A stretch of DNA of 64,000 nt from Clostridium sp. OF09-36. GTDB lineage: Bacteria; Bacillota; Clostridia; Lachnospirales; Lachnospiraceae. The DNA lies in the NCBI RefSeq assembly GCF_003481985.1, contig NZ_QUMD01000004.1, forward strand, positions 141,823 to 205,822, in the 5' to 3' direction. Made by a program: the position numbers and the translations under genes. Every line of letters begins with the position of its first letter. Position 1 is the first letter of the stretch. Below, piece by piece: positions 53,616 through 62,416 of the stretch. The notes under the pieces were generated by a model. It saw only the letters and a program-made list of their open reading frames with translations, made no database searches and was not told the origin of the DNA.

Positions 53616-54550
53616 ATGCTGAAATACATTGGGAAAAGACTGATCATGCTGATCCCGGTTATTCTGGTAACCTCATTTCTGATCTTCTGGGCCATGAGCT
53701 TAACCGGAGGAGATCCGGCGTTAATGCTTGCAGGCGATAACGCGAAGCCAGAGCAGATCGAGCAGATCCGTGAAGAACTTGGACTGAATGACCCATTCAT
53801 CGTACGATATGGCAACTATATGAAAGGCATGCTGACCGGAGACATGGGCAAGTCCTATGTGACCAAGCGTGACGTATTCAAGACCTTTATGGAGCGTCTC
53901 CCGAACACGCTGATGCTGGGCGGAGCCGCTGTCCTCATTGCCGTAGTGGTATCCCTGCCGCTCGGTATTTACACAGCGATACACCAAAATACATGGAAAG
54001 ATACAGCGGGTATGATATTCGCCCTGTTCGGCACGTCCATGCCAAACTTCTGGCTGGGCCTGATGCTGATCATCATATTCTCGCTGAAGCTGGGCTGGTT
54101 CCCGACGGGCGGTAAAGGAGGTCTGAGCAGTCTGGTGCTGCCTGCGGTGACGGTCGGTTTCGGCCTTGCGGCCTGATCACCAGAACGACGCGTTCGTCCA
54201 TGCTGGACGTGCTCCGTCAGGATTACATGACCACCGCACGTGCAAAGGGATGTTCCGAGAAGCAGGTCATCACCGTGCACGGTTTAAAGAACGCGCTGAT
54301 CCCGATCATCACAGCGATCGGCCTTCAGATGTCCCTGGTCATCACTGGATCTGTTCTTGCGGAGACCGTATTCTCCTGGCCGGGTATCGGACGTCTTGTT
54401 TATGATTCCATTTCCAAGCGCGATACACCGATGGTTACGGGTGCGATCATCATGTGTTCCATCCTGATGTGTATCATCAACCTGGTGGTTGACCTGATCT
54501 ACGCATTCTTTGACCCGAGAATCAAAGCACAGTACAGTAAGAAGGGGTGA
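53616..54550 (+). CDS. oppB: Peptide ABC transporter permease 2 (OppB type), one frameshift
   Basis: 311 residues when repaired. N-terminal anchor RLIMLIPVILVTSFLIFWAM, QIREELGLNDPFIVRYGNY loop, then a break near 54172 (GCGGCCTGATC for GCGGCCCTGATC) inside the fourth span. The next frame gives ALITRTTRSSMLDVLRQDYM and the EAA loop TTARAKGCSEKQVITVHGLKNALIP. Single-base loss in a C-run, probably error. RBS AAAGGAG. Followed 5 bp later by the OppC-type permease. Confidence 0.9.
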
Positions 54551-54554
54551 TACA

Positions 54555-55439
54555 ATGGCACAGGCAAGCGAAATCAAAAAACAGTATAAAAAACGGACGC
54601 TGTTCCAGGAGACCTGGCGGCGCCTGACTAAAAACCGCGGTGCTATGCTGGGATTGGCCTTCCTGGTGATTCTGGTACTGGCAGCAGCCTTCAGCCCGGT
54701 CATCTTTGACTATGAGAAGGATGTTATCGGCCAGAATATGAAGGACCGTTTGATGGGACCATGTGCAGCGCACTGGTTTGGTACCGACGAATATGGACGT
54801 GACTTATTTGCCCGTATCATCTACGGAGCACGCTATTCCCTGATCATCGGTGTCGGTTCTGTGCTTCTTGGCCTGATCGTTGGCACCATCCTGGGTTCCC
54901 AGGCAGGCTTTAAGGGCGGCATCACCGATTCCATCATCATGCGCGGCATCGATATTTTCTATTCCATTCCGAACATTATGACAGCGGTTGTTATCGTCTC
55001 CCTGTTAGGACCGAGCACCGTAAACTTAATGATCGCCCTGGCCTTTTCCTGCGCCAGCAGCTTTGCACGTATCGTCCGTGCTTCCGTTATGACGATCCGT
55101 GACCAGGAGTATGTAGAATCCTCCTACGCCATGGGACTGCCGACCTGGAAAATCATCGTAAAGCATATTCTTCCGAACTGTCTGTCACCGATCATCGTAC
55201 AGATCACATTGCTGATCGGTACCACCATCATTTCCGCTTCATCCTTAAGCTTCCTTGGAATCGGTGTTCCGGCACCGGCACCGGAGTGGGGCGCACTGCT
55301 TTCTGCAGGACGAAGTCACATCCGTGATGCAAGCTATATGTGTATCATTCCGGGTCTTGCCATTATGTTCACCGTTCTGGCACTGAACCTGCTGGGTGAT
55401 GGACTGCGCGATGCACTGGATCCGAAACTGAAAAAATAG
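54555..55439 (+). CDS. oppC: Peptide ABC transporter permease 2 (OppC type)
   Basis: 294 residues, intact. OppC N-terminal domain (ETWRRLTKNRGAMLGLAFLVILVL), HWFGTDEYGRDLFARIIYGARYSL, EAA loop ESSYAMGLPTWKIIVKHILPN and the SFLGIGVPAPAPEWGALL motif. Start ATG 54555 behind AAGGGGTG; the longer upstream frame overlaps oppB. It serves as an internal reference showing what the doubly broken paralogue at 2371 should look like. Confidence 0.95.
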   Translation: MAQASEIKKQYKKRTLFQETWRRLTKNRGAMLGLAFLVILVLAAAFSPVIFDYEKDVIGQNMKDRLMGPCAAHWFGTDEYGRDLFARIIYGARYSLIIGVGSVLLGLIVGTILGSQAGFKGGITDSIIMRGIDIFYSIPNIMTAVVIVSLLGPSTVNLMIALAFSCASSFARIVRASVMTIRDQEYVESSYAMGLPTWKIIVKHILPNCLSPIIVQITLLIGTTIISASSLSFLGIGVPAPAPEWGALLSAGRSHIRDASYMCIIPGLAIMFTVLALNLLGDGLRDALDPKLKK

Positions 55440-55469
55440 GCAGCTGAAAAATGTTAGGAGGAATAGGGT

Positions 55470-56480
55470 ATGGCTGAAGAGTTAGTACTTGATATAAAAA
55501 ACCTGGTAGTCCACTACGAGACGGAGGATGCCGATGTCCATGCGGTCAACGGTATTGATCTTTCTATTGCAAAAAAGCGGACGTTAGGCCTGGTAGGTGA
55601 GACCGGAGCGGGCAAAACCACCACGGCGCTTTCCATTCTGAATCTGGTTCCGAACCCGCCGGGGGTCATCAAAGACGGCGAGATCAAACTGGACGGAAAA
55701 GATGTATTAAAAATGACACCGGCAGAGCTGGAAAAAATGCGCGGCAACGAGGTTGCCATGATCTTCCAGGATCCGATGACTGCATTAAACCCGGTTATGA
55801 CGGTTGGAGACCAGATCGGTGAGAGTATTGCGATCCACCAGAATATCTCCCAAAAAGAAGCCTTTGAGAAGGCAAAAGAAATGCTGAAAATGGTAGGCAT
55901 CGCAGAATCCCGTGCCTACGATTACCCGCATCAGTTCTCTGGTGGCATGAAGCAGCGTGTTGTCATCGCGATCGCATTGGCCTGCAGCCCGCAGCTTCTG
56001 ATCGCGGACGAGCCGACCACGGCACTGGATGTGACGATCCAGGCGCAGGTTCTGGAGCTGATGAAACAGCTCATCCGGGAAAAAGAGATGTCCATGCTGA
56101 TGATCACCCACGATCTCGGCGTTGTGGCAGAGGTCTGTGAGGACGTGGCAGTTATGTATGCCGGCCGTATCGTAGAAAAAGGAACGGCAGACGATGTGTT
56201 CAATCACATGCGCCATCCATATACAGAAGGACTGTTTGATTCCCTGCCGAACTTAAAGCAGCGCGGTGAGGAGCTGGTGCCGATCAAAGGACTGATGCCG
56301 GACCCGTCGGATCTGCCGCCGGGATGCGCATTTGCGCCGCGTTGTCCTTATGCGACCGAAGCATGCACAAAGGCAGTTCCGGAGCTGGCATCCGTGGACG
56401 GCAGCGAGACACACTTTGTTGCCTGCAGCGCTTATAAAGATCCGGAATTCAGATTAAGGGGGAACCAAGATGGCAGGTAA
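55470..56480 (+). CDS. oppD: Peptide ABC transporter ATP-binding protein 2 (OppD type)
   Basis: 336 residues. Walker A is GETGAGKTT rather than the more usual GESGSGKS; Q-loop MIFQDPMTALNP, FSGGMKQR signature, LLIADEPTTALD Walker B and LMITHDLGVV follow, then the C-terminal oligopeptide domain with CAFAPRCPYATEAC. RBS TAGGAGGAA. Overlaps oppF by 11 bp. Confidence 0.95.
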   Translation: MAEELVLDIKNLVVHYETEDADVHAVNGIDLSIAKKRTLGLVGETGAGKTTTALSILNLVPNPPGVIKDGEIKLDGKDVLKMTPAELEKMRGNEVAMIFQDPMTALNPVMTVGDQIGESIAIHQNISQKEAFEKAKEMLKMVGIAESRAYDYPHQFSGGMKQRVVIAIALACSPQLLIADEPTTALDVTIQAQVLELMKQLIREKEMSMLMITHDLGVVAEVCEDVAVMYAGRIVEKGTADDVFNHMRHPYTEGLFDSLPNLKQRGEELVPIKGLMPDPSDLPPGCAFAPRCPYATEACTKAVPELASVDGSETHFVACSAYKDPEFRLRGNQDGR

Positions 56481-57432
56481 GACAATTCTTGAGGTAGACA
56501 ACCTCACAAAATTTTTCAATACCCCGGGCGGACAGCTTCATGCGGTAGACGGAGTCAGCTTCAAGATCGAAGAGGGCAAGACCCTTGGTATCGTAGGTGA
56601 GTCCGGATGCGGTAAGTCCACCACCGGACGGACCATTTTAAAACTGCTTGAGCCGACCGGAGGAAAGATCATTTTCGACGGACAGGATATCACCAATTAC
56701 AGCCGCAAACAGATGCGCCCGCTGCGTCAGGAGATGCAGATGGTATTCCAGGATCCGTTCTCCTCGCTTGACCCGAGACAGACCGTGATGCAGCTCATCA
56801 GTGAGCCGATCATCGAACACAAGCTGTTAAAGTCCAAGAGCGATATTGAGGAAAGAACCCTGGAGCTGATGCGGACCGTAGGTCTGGCAGAACGTTACAT
56901 GAACGTATATCCGCATGAGCTGGATGGCGGACGCCGCCAGCGTATCGGCATCGCCCGTGCACTGGCTGTAAGACCGAAGCTGATCGTCTGCGATGAGCCG
57001 GTATCTGCACTGGACGTATCCATTCAGGCACAGATCTTAAACCTGTTGAAAAAACTGCAGGCTGATCTGGGACTGACTTATATTTTCATCACCCACGATC
57101 TGTCGGTCGTAAAATATTTCTCCGATGACATTGCGGTTATGTACCTGGGACAAATGGTAGAAAAAGCACCATCCGATGTACTCTTCCAGAATCCGGTGCA
57201 TCCGTATACCAAGGCACTGCTGTCTGCAATTCCGCTTCCAATCGTCGGAAAGGAAAAGCCGGCCCGCCAGCTGATCCGCGGCGAGATCACTTCTCCGGTC
57301 AACCTGCCGGACGAGTGCCGTTTTATGAAGCGGTGTGACTGTGCGGCAGAATGCTGCAAGAATGGAAACCCGCAGCTTCGCGAGATCGAACCGGGACATT
57401 TTGTTGCCTGCAGCAGGGTAAACGAGTTCTAA
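56470..57432 (+). CDS. oppF: Peptide ABC transporter ATP-binding protein 2 (OppF type)
   Basis: 320 residues. Walker A GESGCGKST, Q-loop MVFQDPFSSLDPRQ, Walker B LIVCDEPVSALD and FITHDLSVV are normal. The ABC signature reads ELDGGRRQR where most members, including the paralogue at 5953, have FSGGQRQR, so the Ser of LSGGQ is replaced by Asp. This variant recurs in some peptide/nickel-type OppF proteins, so the site may be an asymmetric or degenerate ATPase site. Ends with CRFMKRCDCAAECC tail. Terminator follows. Confidence 0.95.
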   Translation: MAGKTILEVDNLTKFFNTPGGQLHAVDGVSFKIEEGKTLGIVGESGCGKSTTGRTILKLLEPTGGKIIFDGQDITNYSRKQMRPLRQEMQMVFQDPFSSLDPRQTVMQLISEPIIEHKLLKSKSDIEERTLELMRTVGLAERYMNVYPHELDGGRRQRIGIARALAVRPKLIVCDEPVSALDVSIQAQILNLLKKLQADLGLTYIFITHDLSVVKYFSDDIAVMYLGQMVEKAPSDVLFQNPVHPYTKALLSAIPLPIVGKEKPARQLIRGEITSPVNLPDECRFMKRCDCAAECCKNGNPQLREIEPGHFVACSRVNEF

Positions 57433-57479
57433 GAATGGTTTCATGACAATTTCATCCATACGCGCGAGAGCATAAGAGG

Positions 57480-57534
57480 AAGCGTAACCATAAGAGCACA
57501 GAATCGATCTGTGCTTCTTTGGGGACGCTTTTGT
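57480..57534 (+). terminator. Terminator of the second peptide ABC operon
   Basis: Inner AAGAGCACAGA/TCTGTGCTTCTT stem enclosed by AAGCGT/ACGCTT and followed by a T-rich tract. Confidence 0.75.
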
Positions 57535-57575
57535 TGTATTTTGCGGACTGACAAAAGAAAAAGGGGGTGTCTGGA

Positions 57576-58268
57576 ATGCTGAAGCTCTGGCCGGTACTGG
57601 CACAGTTTTTAGCTCCGGAACTTTGGGTCCAGGCGGAATATCTGATACGCATTGTCGTAGCAGCTTTTCTCGGACTTTTGATCGGAAATGAGCGGAAAAA
57701 CCGCAACAAATCAGCGGGCATCCGCACCCATGTGATCGTAGCACTGGGGGCAGCACTGATCATGGTGGTTTCCAAATATGGGTTTGCTGATGTGGAAAAG
57801 GTGGATTCTGCCCGTGTAGCAGCGCAGGTGGTCAGCGGTGTCGGTTTTCTGGGAGCAGGTGTTATCTTTGTGCGGAACAATCTGGTGAATGGACTGACCA
57901 CGGCAGCCGGGATCTGGGCAACGGCGGGGGTAGGTCTGGCACTCGGTGCAGGCATGTATGTAGTGGGAATCTGCAGTGCCCTGCTGGTGCTGATGATCCA
58001 GTTCGTGATGCACCGGATCGCCTATTTCGCTGATGTGGCATCCGGAGGCCTGATCCGCATGACCCTGGTAAAACAGGAAGGAATCGTGCAGTCTATGGAG
58101 GATTATCTCCAGCATGAGAAACTTAGTGTAGTTTCTGTAAAAATCAACAAGACCAAAAAGGATGAGGTAAAGCTGGAGTTCGATGTGGTATTCCCGCCGG
58201 GCTATCAGAAAACAAAATTGCTTGCCAGACTGGTAGAAATGGATGAGGTTCTGGCAGTCAGCGAGTAA
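57576..58268 (+). CDS. MgtC/SapB family membrane protein
   Basis: 230 residues. Four to five membrane helices with the family core LGLLIGNERKNRNKSAGIRTHVIVALGAAL and VSGVGFLGAGVIFVRNNLVNGLTTAAGIWATAGVG, then a cytosolic ACT-like C-terminal domain (~150-230). MgtC-type proteins influence magnesium adaptation and, in pathogens, F-ATPase; the role of this branch in anaerobes is unknown. Start ATG 57576 with AAGGGGGTG; the upstream GTG at 57567 lies inside that site. Confidence 0.9.
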   Translation: MLKLWPVLAQFLAPELWVQAEYLIRIVVAAFLGLLIGNERKNRNKSAGIRTHVIVALGAALIMVVSKYGFADVEKVDSARVAAQVVSGVGFLGAGVIFVRNNLVNGLTTAAGIWATAGVGLALGAGMYVVGICSALLVLMIQFVMHRIAYFADVASGGLIRMTLVKQEGIVQSMEDYLQHEKLSVVSVKINKTKKDEVKLEFDVVFPPGYQKTKLLARLVEMDEVLAVSE

Positions 58269-58372
58269 TGAAAGAACTAAGGTGTTTCAAAAACAGAAAC
58301 GCAGCAAACAAATCTGGTATATGAAGACAGCTGGAATGCTGGTCCCGGATTTGAAATAGAGGAGACAGGAGT

Positions 58373-59809
58373 ATGAACAGTATGAAGTATGATGTAGTGG
58401 TCATCGGCGGCGGAGTCATCGGCTGTGCGGTAGCCAGAGAACTTTCCCGGTATCAGGTAAAGGCCTGTGTCGTAGAGCGGGAAGAAGATGTGTGTTCCGG
58501 GACTTCCAAGGCGAACAGTGCCATCGTACATGGCGGATTTGATGCGGAACCGGGTTCTTTAAAGGCAAAGTTCAACATTCTGGGAAGCCAGATGATGGAG
58601 GAGCTTTCGAAAGAGCTGGATTTCGATTATAAACGCAACGGTTCCCTGGTCCTTTGCTTTGCAGAGGAGGATAAGCCTGCCCTGGAGGCACTCTATGAAA
58701 AAGGTGTAAAGAACGGTGTAAAAGGTATGTCGATCATCAGCGGGGACGAAGTAAGGAAAAGAGAGCCGAATATCGAAGATACCGTGGTAGCAGCGCTGGA
58801 TGTTCCGAACGGCGGCATTGTCTGCCCGTTCGGTCTGACGATTGCGCTGGCAGAGAATGCATGCGACAACGGTGTGGAATTCCAATTTCTGACAGAGGTG
58901 GAAACGATTGAAAAAGAAGCGGAGGGCTATGTGCTGAAAACCAGTAAGGGCGAGATCCACACAGCCTGCGTGGTGAATGCAGCCGGTGTTTATTCCGACC
59001 AGATTCATAATTTTGTGAGTGAAAAGAAGCTTCACATTACTGCAAGAAAAGGGGATTACTGCCTGCTTGACAAAGAGGCAGGAAGTCTGGTAAGCCATAC
59101 CATTTTCCAGCTTCCGACCAAGATGGGCAAAGGCGTTTTGGTCAGCCCGACGGTACACGGGAATCTGCTGACCGGACCGACTGCAACGGATATTGAGAAC
59201 AAAGAACAGACTGCAACCGCGGCAGAGGAGCTGGATTCCCTGATGAGCCGTGCATCACTCAGCGTGAAGGGCATTCCGTTCCGCCAGGTTATCACTTCTT
59301 TTGCGGGACTTCGTGCCCATGAGGACGGAGATGACTTTGTGATCGGAGAGATTTCGGATGCACCGGGCTTTTTCGATGCAGCAGGAATTGAGTCACCGGG
59401 ACTTTCCAGCGCACCGGCAATCGGCCAGTGGCTGGCTGAAAAAGTAGCAGAGAAACTGAATGCCAAAAAGAAAGAGGATTGGAACGGGACCAGAAAGGGC
59501 ATCGTACGGCCGGAACTTTTAAGCAAAGAAGAACGGGCAGAGCTGATCCGCAAAAATCCGGCATACGGCACCATCATCTGCCGCTGCGAGAGCGTCAGTG
59601 AGGGTGAAATCGTAGATGCGATCACCAGAACGCTGGGAGCAAAGTCCTTAGACGGCATCAAGCGCCGCGTGCGCCAGGGCATGGGACGCTGTCAGGCTGG
59701 CTTCTGCACGCCGCGTACCATGGAAATCCTTTCAAGAGAACTTGGCATCCGTATGGAAGAAGTATGCAAGAATGCACCGGGATCTGAGATGCTGACCGGT
59801 CAGAAATAA
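58373..59809 (+). CDS. glpA: Glycerol-3-phosphate dehydrogenase GlpA-like FAD oxidoreductase with BFD [2Fe-2S] domain
   Basis: 478 residues. N-terminal DAO-type FAD domain (VVIGGGVIGCAVARELSRYQ, SKANSAIVHGGFDAEPGSLK) and C-terminal BFD-like domain (~395-478) with four Cys: CRCESVSEGEIVDA and MGRCQAGFC. Together with the next two genes this matches the clostridial three-gene glp set used to oxidise sn-glycerol-3-phosphate to dihydroxyacetone phosphate. The short leader 58310-58352 can pair AAATC-GG with CC-GGATTT, a possible antitermination target of GlpP, encoded at 62413 (weak). RBS GAGGAGACAGGAG. Confidence 0.85.
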   Translation: MNSMKYDVVVIGGGVIGCAVARELSRYQVKACVVEREEDVCSGTSKANSAIVHGGFDAEPGSLKAKFNILGSQMMEELSKELDFDYKRNGSLVLCFAEEDKPALEALYEKGVKNGVKGMSIISGDEVRKREPNIEDTVVAALDVPNGGIVCPFGLTIALAENACDNGVEFQFLTEVETIEKEAEGYVLKTSKGEIHTACVVNAAGVYSDQIHNFVSEKKLHITARKGDYCLLDKEAGSLVSHTIFQLPTKMGKGVLVSPTVHGNLLTGPTATDIENKEQTATAAEELDSLMSRASLSVKGIPFRQVITSFAGLRAHEDGDDFVIGEISDAPGFFDAAGIESPGLSSAPAIGQWLAEKVAEKLNAKKKEDWNGTRKGIVRPELLSKEERAELIRKNPAYGTIICRCESVSEGEIVDAITRTLGAKSLDGIKRRVRQGMGRCQAGFCTPRTMEILSRELGIRMEEVCKNAPGSEMLTGQK

Positions 59810-59821
59810 GGGGGAGCGATC

Positions 59822-61096
59822 ATGAGACATGACATTGTAATCATCGGAGGCGGCCCGGCAGGTCTGGCTGCGGCTATAGCAGCAAGAAAAGCCGGCATTC
59901 AGGATATCCTCATTTTAGAGCGCGACAGCAGTCTTGGAGGTATTTTAAACCAGTGTATCCACAACGGCTTCGGTCTTCATACCTTTAAAGAGGAGCTGAC
60001 CGGACCAGAGTACGCAGCGCGCTATATTGCCATGGTGGAGGAGAAGAAAATCCCGTACCGTTTAAATACCATGGTCATTGATATCAACGAAAAACGAGAG
60101 GTAACCGTGATCAGCCGTGAACACGGCATGGAAACCATAGAAGCAGGGGCTGTGATCCTTGCCATGGGCTGCCGGGAACGCCCGAGAGGTGCCCTGAACA
60201 TTCCTGGATACCGTCCGGCCGGTATTTATTCTGCCGGAACTGCACAGCGTCTGATGAACATCGAAGGCTATAGTGTGGGAAAAGAGGTTGTGATCCTTGG
60301 CTCTGGTGATATCGGACTGATCATGGCCCGCCGTATGACCCTGGAAGGCGCAAAAGTCAAGGTTGTAGCAGAGCTGATGCCGTATTCTGGCGGTTTAAAG
60401 AGAAACATCGTCCAGTGTCTGGATGATTACGGAATTCCATTAAAGCTCAGCCATACGGTAGTGGATATCCAGGGCAAAGAGCGTGTGACCGGCATTACCC
60501 TGGCCCAGGTGGGCCCGGACCGTAAGCCGATCCCTGGCACTGAAGAGCATTACAGCTGCGATACCCTGCTCCTGTCTGTTGGTCTGATCCCGGAAAACGA
60601 GCTGACTAAAGAAGCAGGCGTAAAGATGAACCAGGTTACCTCCGGACCGGATGTTAACGACCAGCTGGAAACCAGTGTGGAGGGCGTATTTGCGTGCGGC
60701 AATGTCCTGCACGTGCACGATTTGGTTGATTATGTATCTGAGGAAGCTACACTCGCAGGAAGCAATGCAGCTGCATACGTGGAAAAGCAGCGCGGAGAGA
60801 AAACAGAGCAGGCCCAGCCACATGTGGCAGTCTTAAAGGCGGAGAACGGTGTGCGTTATACCGTTCCGCAGACGATCGATGTGAACAACATGAAGGATCA
60901 GGTGGTCGTGCGGTTCCGCGTAGCCGATGTATACCGTGACCGCATCATCTGCGTTTACCTCGACGGAGAGCGCGTCCAGGCGAGAAAGAAAAAGGTTCTG
61001 GCACCGGGTGAGATGGAGCAGGTGATCCTGAAGAAGGAAGAACTGCAGAAGTATCCGGACCTGAAAGAAATCGTGATTTGTACGGAGGTGGAGTAA
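59822..61096 (+). CDS. FAD/NAD(P)-binding oxidoreductase of the glp operon (GlpB-like role)
   Basis: 424 residues. N-terminal FAD site IIGGGPAGLAAAIAARKAG, the diagnostic GGILNQCIHNGFGLHTFKEE, a second nucleotide site VVILGSGDIGLIMARRM and GVFACGNVLHVHDLVDYV. It is the usual partner of the GlpA-like protein and of the DUF1667 protein in Clostridia and likely relays electrons within the complex. 12 bp after glpA, 1 bp before DUF1667. Confidence 0.85.
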   Translation: MRHDIVIIGGGPAGLAAAIAARKAGIQDILILERDSSLGGILNQCIHNGFGLHTFKEELTGPEYAARYIAMVEEKKIPYRLNTMVIDINEKREVTVISREHGMETIEAGAVILAMGCRERPRGALNIPGYRPAGIYSAGTAQRLMNIEGYSVGKEVVILGSGDIGLIMARRMTLEGAKVKVVAELMPYSGGLKRNIVQCLDDYGIPLKLSHTVVDIQGKERVTGITLAQVGPDRKPIPGTEEHYSCDTLLLSVGLIPENELTKEAGVKMNQVTSGPDVNDQLETSVEGVFACGNVLHVHDLVDYVSEEATLAGSNAAAYVEKQRGEKTEQAQPHVAVLKAENGVRYTVPQTIDVNNMKDQVVVRFRVADVYRDRIICVYLDGERVQARKKKVLAPGEMEQVILKKEELQKYPDLKEIVICTEVE

Positions 61097-61097
61097 G

Positions 61098-61460
61098 ATG
61101 GAGAAGAGAGAGCTGATCTGTATCGGATGTCCGCTGGGGTGCCCTCTGACGGTAACGATGGAAGAAACCGGGATCACGGTAACCGGAAATACCTGTAAAC
61201 GCGGAGAAATCTATGCAAAAAAAGAGGTGACGGATCCGACCCGCGTGGTGACATCCTCTGTCCATGTAAATGACGGTGTGATTCCTATGGTATCCGTAAA
61301 GACGAAGGAAGATATCCCAAAAGACAAAATCTTTGCCTGCATGGAGGAAATCCGCAGGGTTTCTGTTGCAGCGCCGGTCCATATCGGAGATATTGTGATC
61401 GAAGACTGTGCTGGTACCGGAGTGCCGGTTATTGCGACCAAGAATGTGGAAAGGGCGTAA
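61098..61460 (+). CDS. DUF1667 protein of the glp operon
   Basis: 120 residues. Cys-rich N-terminus (CIGCPLGCPLTVTMEE, then GNTCKRGEIYAKKEVTDPTR) resembles the small iron-sulfur-like subunit regularly found third in the clostridial glp set. It may bind a cluster or assist electron transfer, in the position taken by GlpC in enterobacteria (inference). Immediately follows the FAD oxidoreductase. Confidence 0.85.
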   Translation: MEKRELICIGCPLGCPLTVTMEETGITVTGNTCKRGEIYAKKEVTDPTRVVTSSVHVNDGVIPMVSVKTKEDIPKDKIFACMEEIRRVSVAAPVHIGDIVIEDCAGTGVPVIATKNVERA

Positions 61461-61482
61461 CTGGTTTGACATAAAATGTTTT

Positions 61483-61521
61483 CACAGGCCCCGCCCGTAT
61501 AGACATGCGGGTGGGGCTGTG
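61483..61521 (+). terminator. GC-rich hairpin after the DUF1667 gene
   Basis: CACAGGCCCCGCCCGT...GCGGGTGGGGCTGTG stem; no T-run. A possible -10 (TATGAT, 61523-61528) follows directly, so it separates the glp operon from the GDPD gene. Confidence 0.55.
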
Positions 61522-61606
61522 CTATGATACGGGAAGATGATGATACATCAGTTTGCAGGTGATTTGCGCAAACGGTATGCGCATCTTCGAAATTACAGAT
61601 AGAGAG

Positions 61607-61656
61607 ATTTTGCCGGTCTGGAATGTGATGTATCGGCAAAGGCTTGCTGCCGGTCA
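61607..61656 (+). repeat. Two-hairpin leader motif, copy 2
   Basis: 50-nt segment matching 33468-33517 at 39 positions: TTTTGCCGGT, ATCGGCAAAG and TGCCGG are in the same order and spacing. Here CGGCA can again pair with the upstream GCCG arm or the downstream TGCCG arm. It lies 31 bp upstream of the GDPD start. Conservation of both alternative pairings at two loci argues for a structured RNA or a shared palindromic repeat. Confidence 0.6.
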
Positions 61657-61687
61657 CACAGCAGCAAACAGACAGGAGGACAGGAAG

Positions 61688-62416
61688 ATGAAAGTATATG
61701 CGCACAGAGGTTACAGCGGCAGATACCCGGAGAATACCATGCTGGCATTCAAAAAGGCAGAAGAAACCGGCTGCTATGGAATTGAACTGGACGTACAGCT
61801 CACAAAGGACGGAGAGGTTGTGATCATCCATGATGAGCGGGTAGACCGTACCACGGACGGAACCGGCTGGGTAAGAGACTACACGCTGGCTGAGTTAAAG
61901 AAACTGAATGCGGCAGCAGTCTGGAATGGTAAGTATGGATTTGAACCGATCCCGACCCTGGAAGAATACTGCCAGTGGGTAAAGGATACCAGTCTTGTGA
62001 CAAATATTGAGATCAAGTCAGGTGTTTATTATTATGAGAATCTGGAAGAAAAGACACTGGAGCTGGTGAAAAAGTACGGACTGGAGAAACGGATCGTATT
62101 TTCTTCTTTCCTGCATTCCTCCATTACCCTGCTTCGGAAACTGGCACCGGATATCCCTTGCGGAGCCCTGGTAGAGTATGATGATCTCGGAAATCCTGGA
62201 TATTACTGCGAGAAGTTCGATTTCCAGTATTATCATCCGGGTGTAAAGGCTTTGACAGAAGATATGGTACTCAGCTGTAAGGAACACCATATTCCGCTGA
62301 ATGTCTGGACCATCAATGATATGGGGGCGCTGGAACAGATGGATGAATGGGGCGTTGAAGGTGTGATCAGCAACTACCCGGGTGTATGCAAAGGATGGAT
62401 TGACAGTAAAAAATGA
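61688..62416 (+). CDS. Glycerophosphodiester phosphodiesterase
   Basis: 242 residues, cytosolic (no signal peptide). Family catalytic motifs: AHRGYSGRYPENTMLAF (His-Arg and Glu-Asn), GIELDVQLTKDGEVVIIHDE (Glu-Asp metal ligands and catalytic His) and TNIEIKS. Releases sn-glycerol-3-phosphate from deacylated phospholipids, feeding the GlpA-like dehydrogenase upstream. RBS GGAGGA. Overlaps glpP by 4 bp. The structured motif in its leader is noted separately. Confidence 0.93.
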   Translation: MKVYAHRGYSGRYPENTMLAFKKAEETGCYGIELDVQLTKDGEVVIIHDERVDRTTDGTGWVRDYTLAELKKLNAAAVWNGKYGFEPIPTLEEYCQWVKDTSLVTNIEIKSGVYYYENLEEKTLELVKKYGLEKRIVFSSFLHSSITLLRKLAPDIPCGALVEYDDLGNPGYYCEKFDFQYYHPGVKALTEDMVLSCKEHHIPLNVWTINDMGALEQMDEWGVEGVISNYPGVCKGWIDSKK

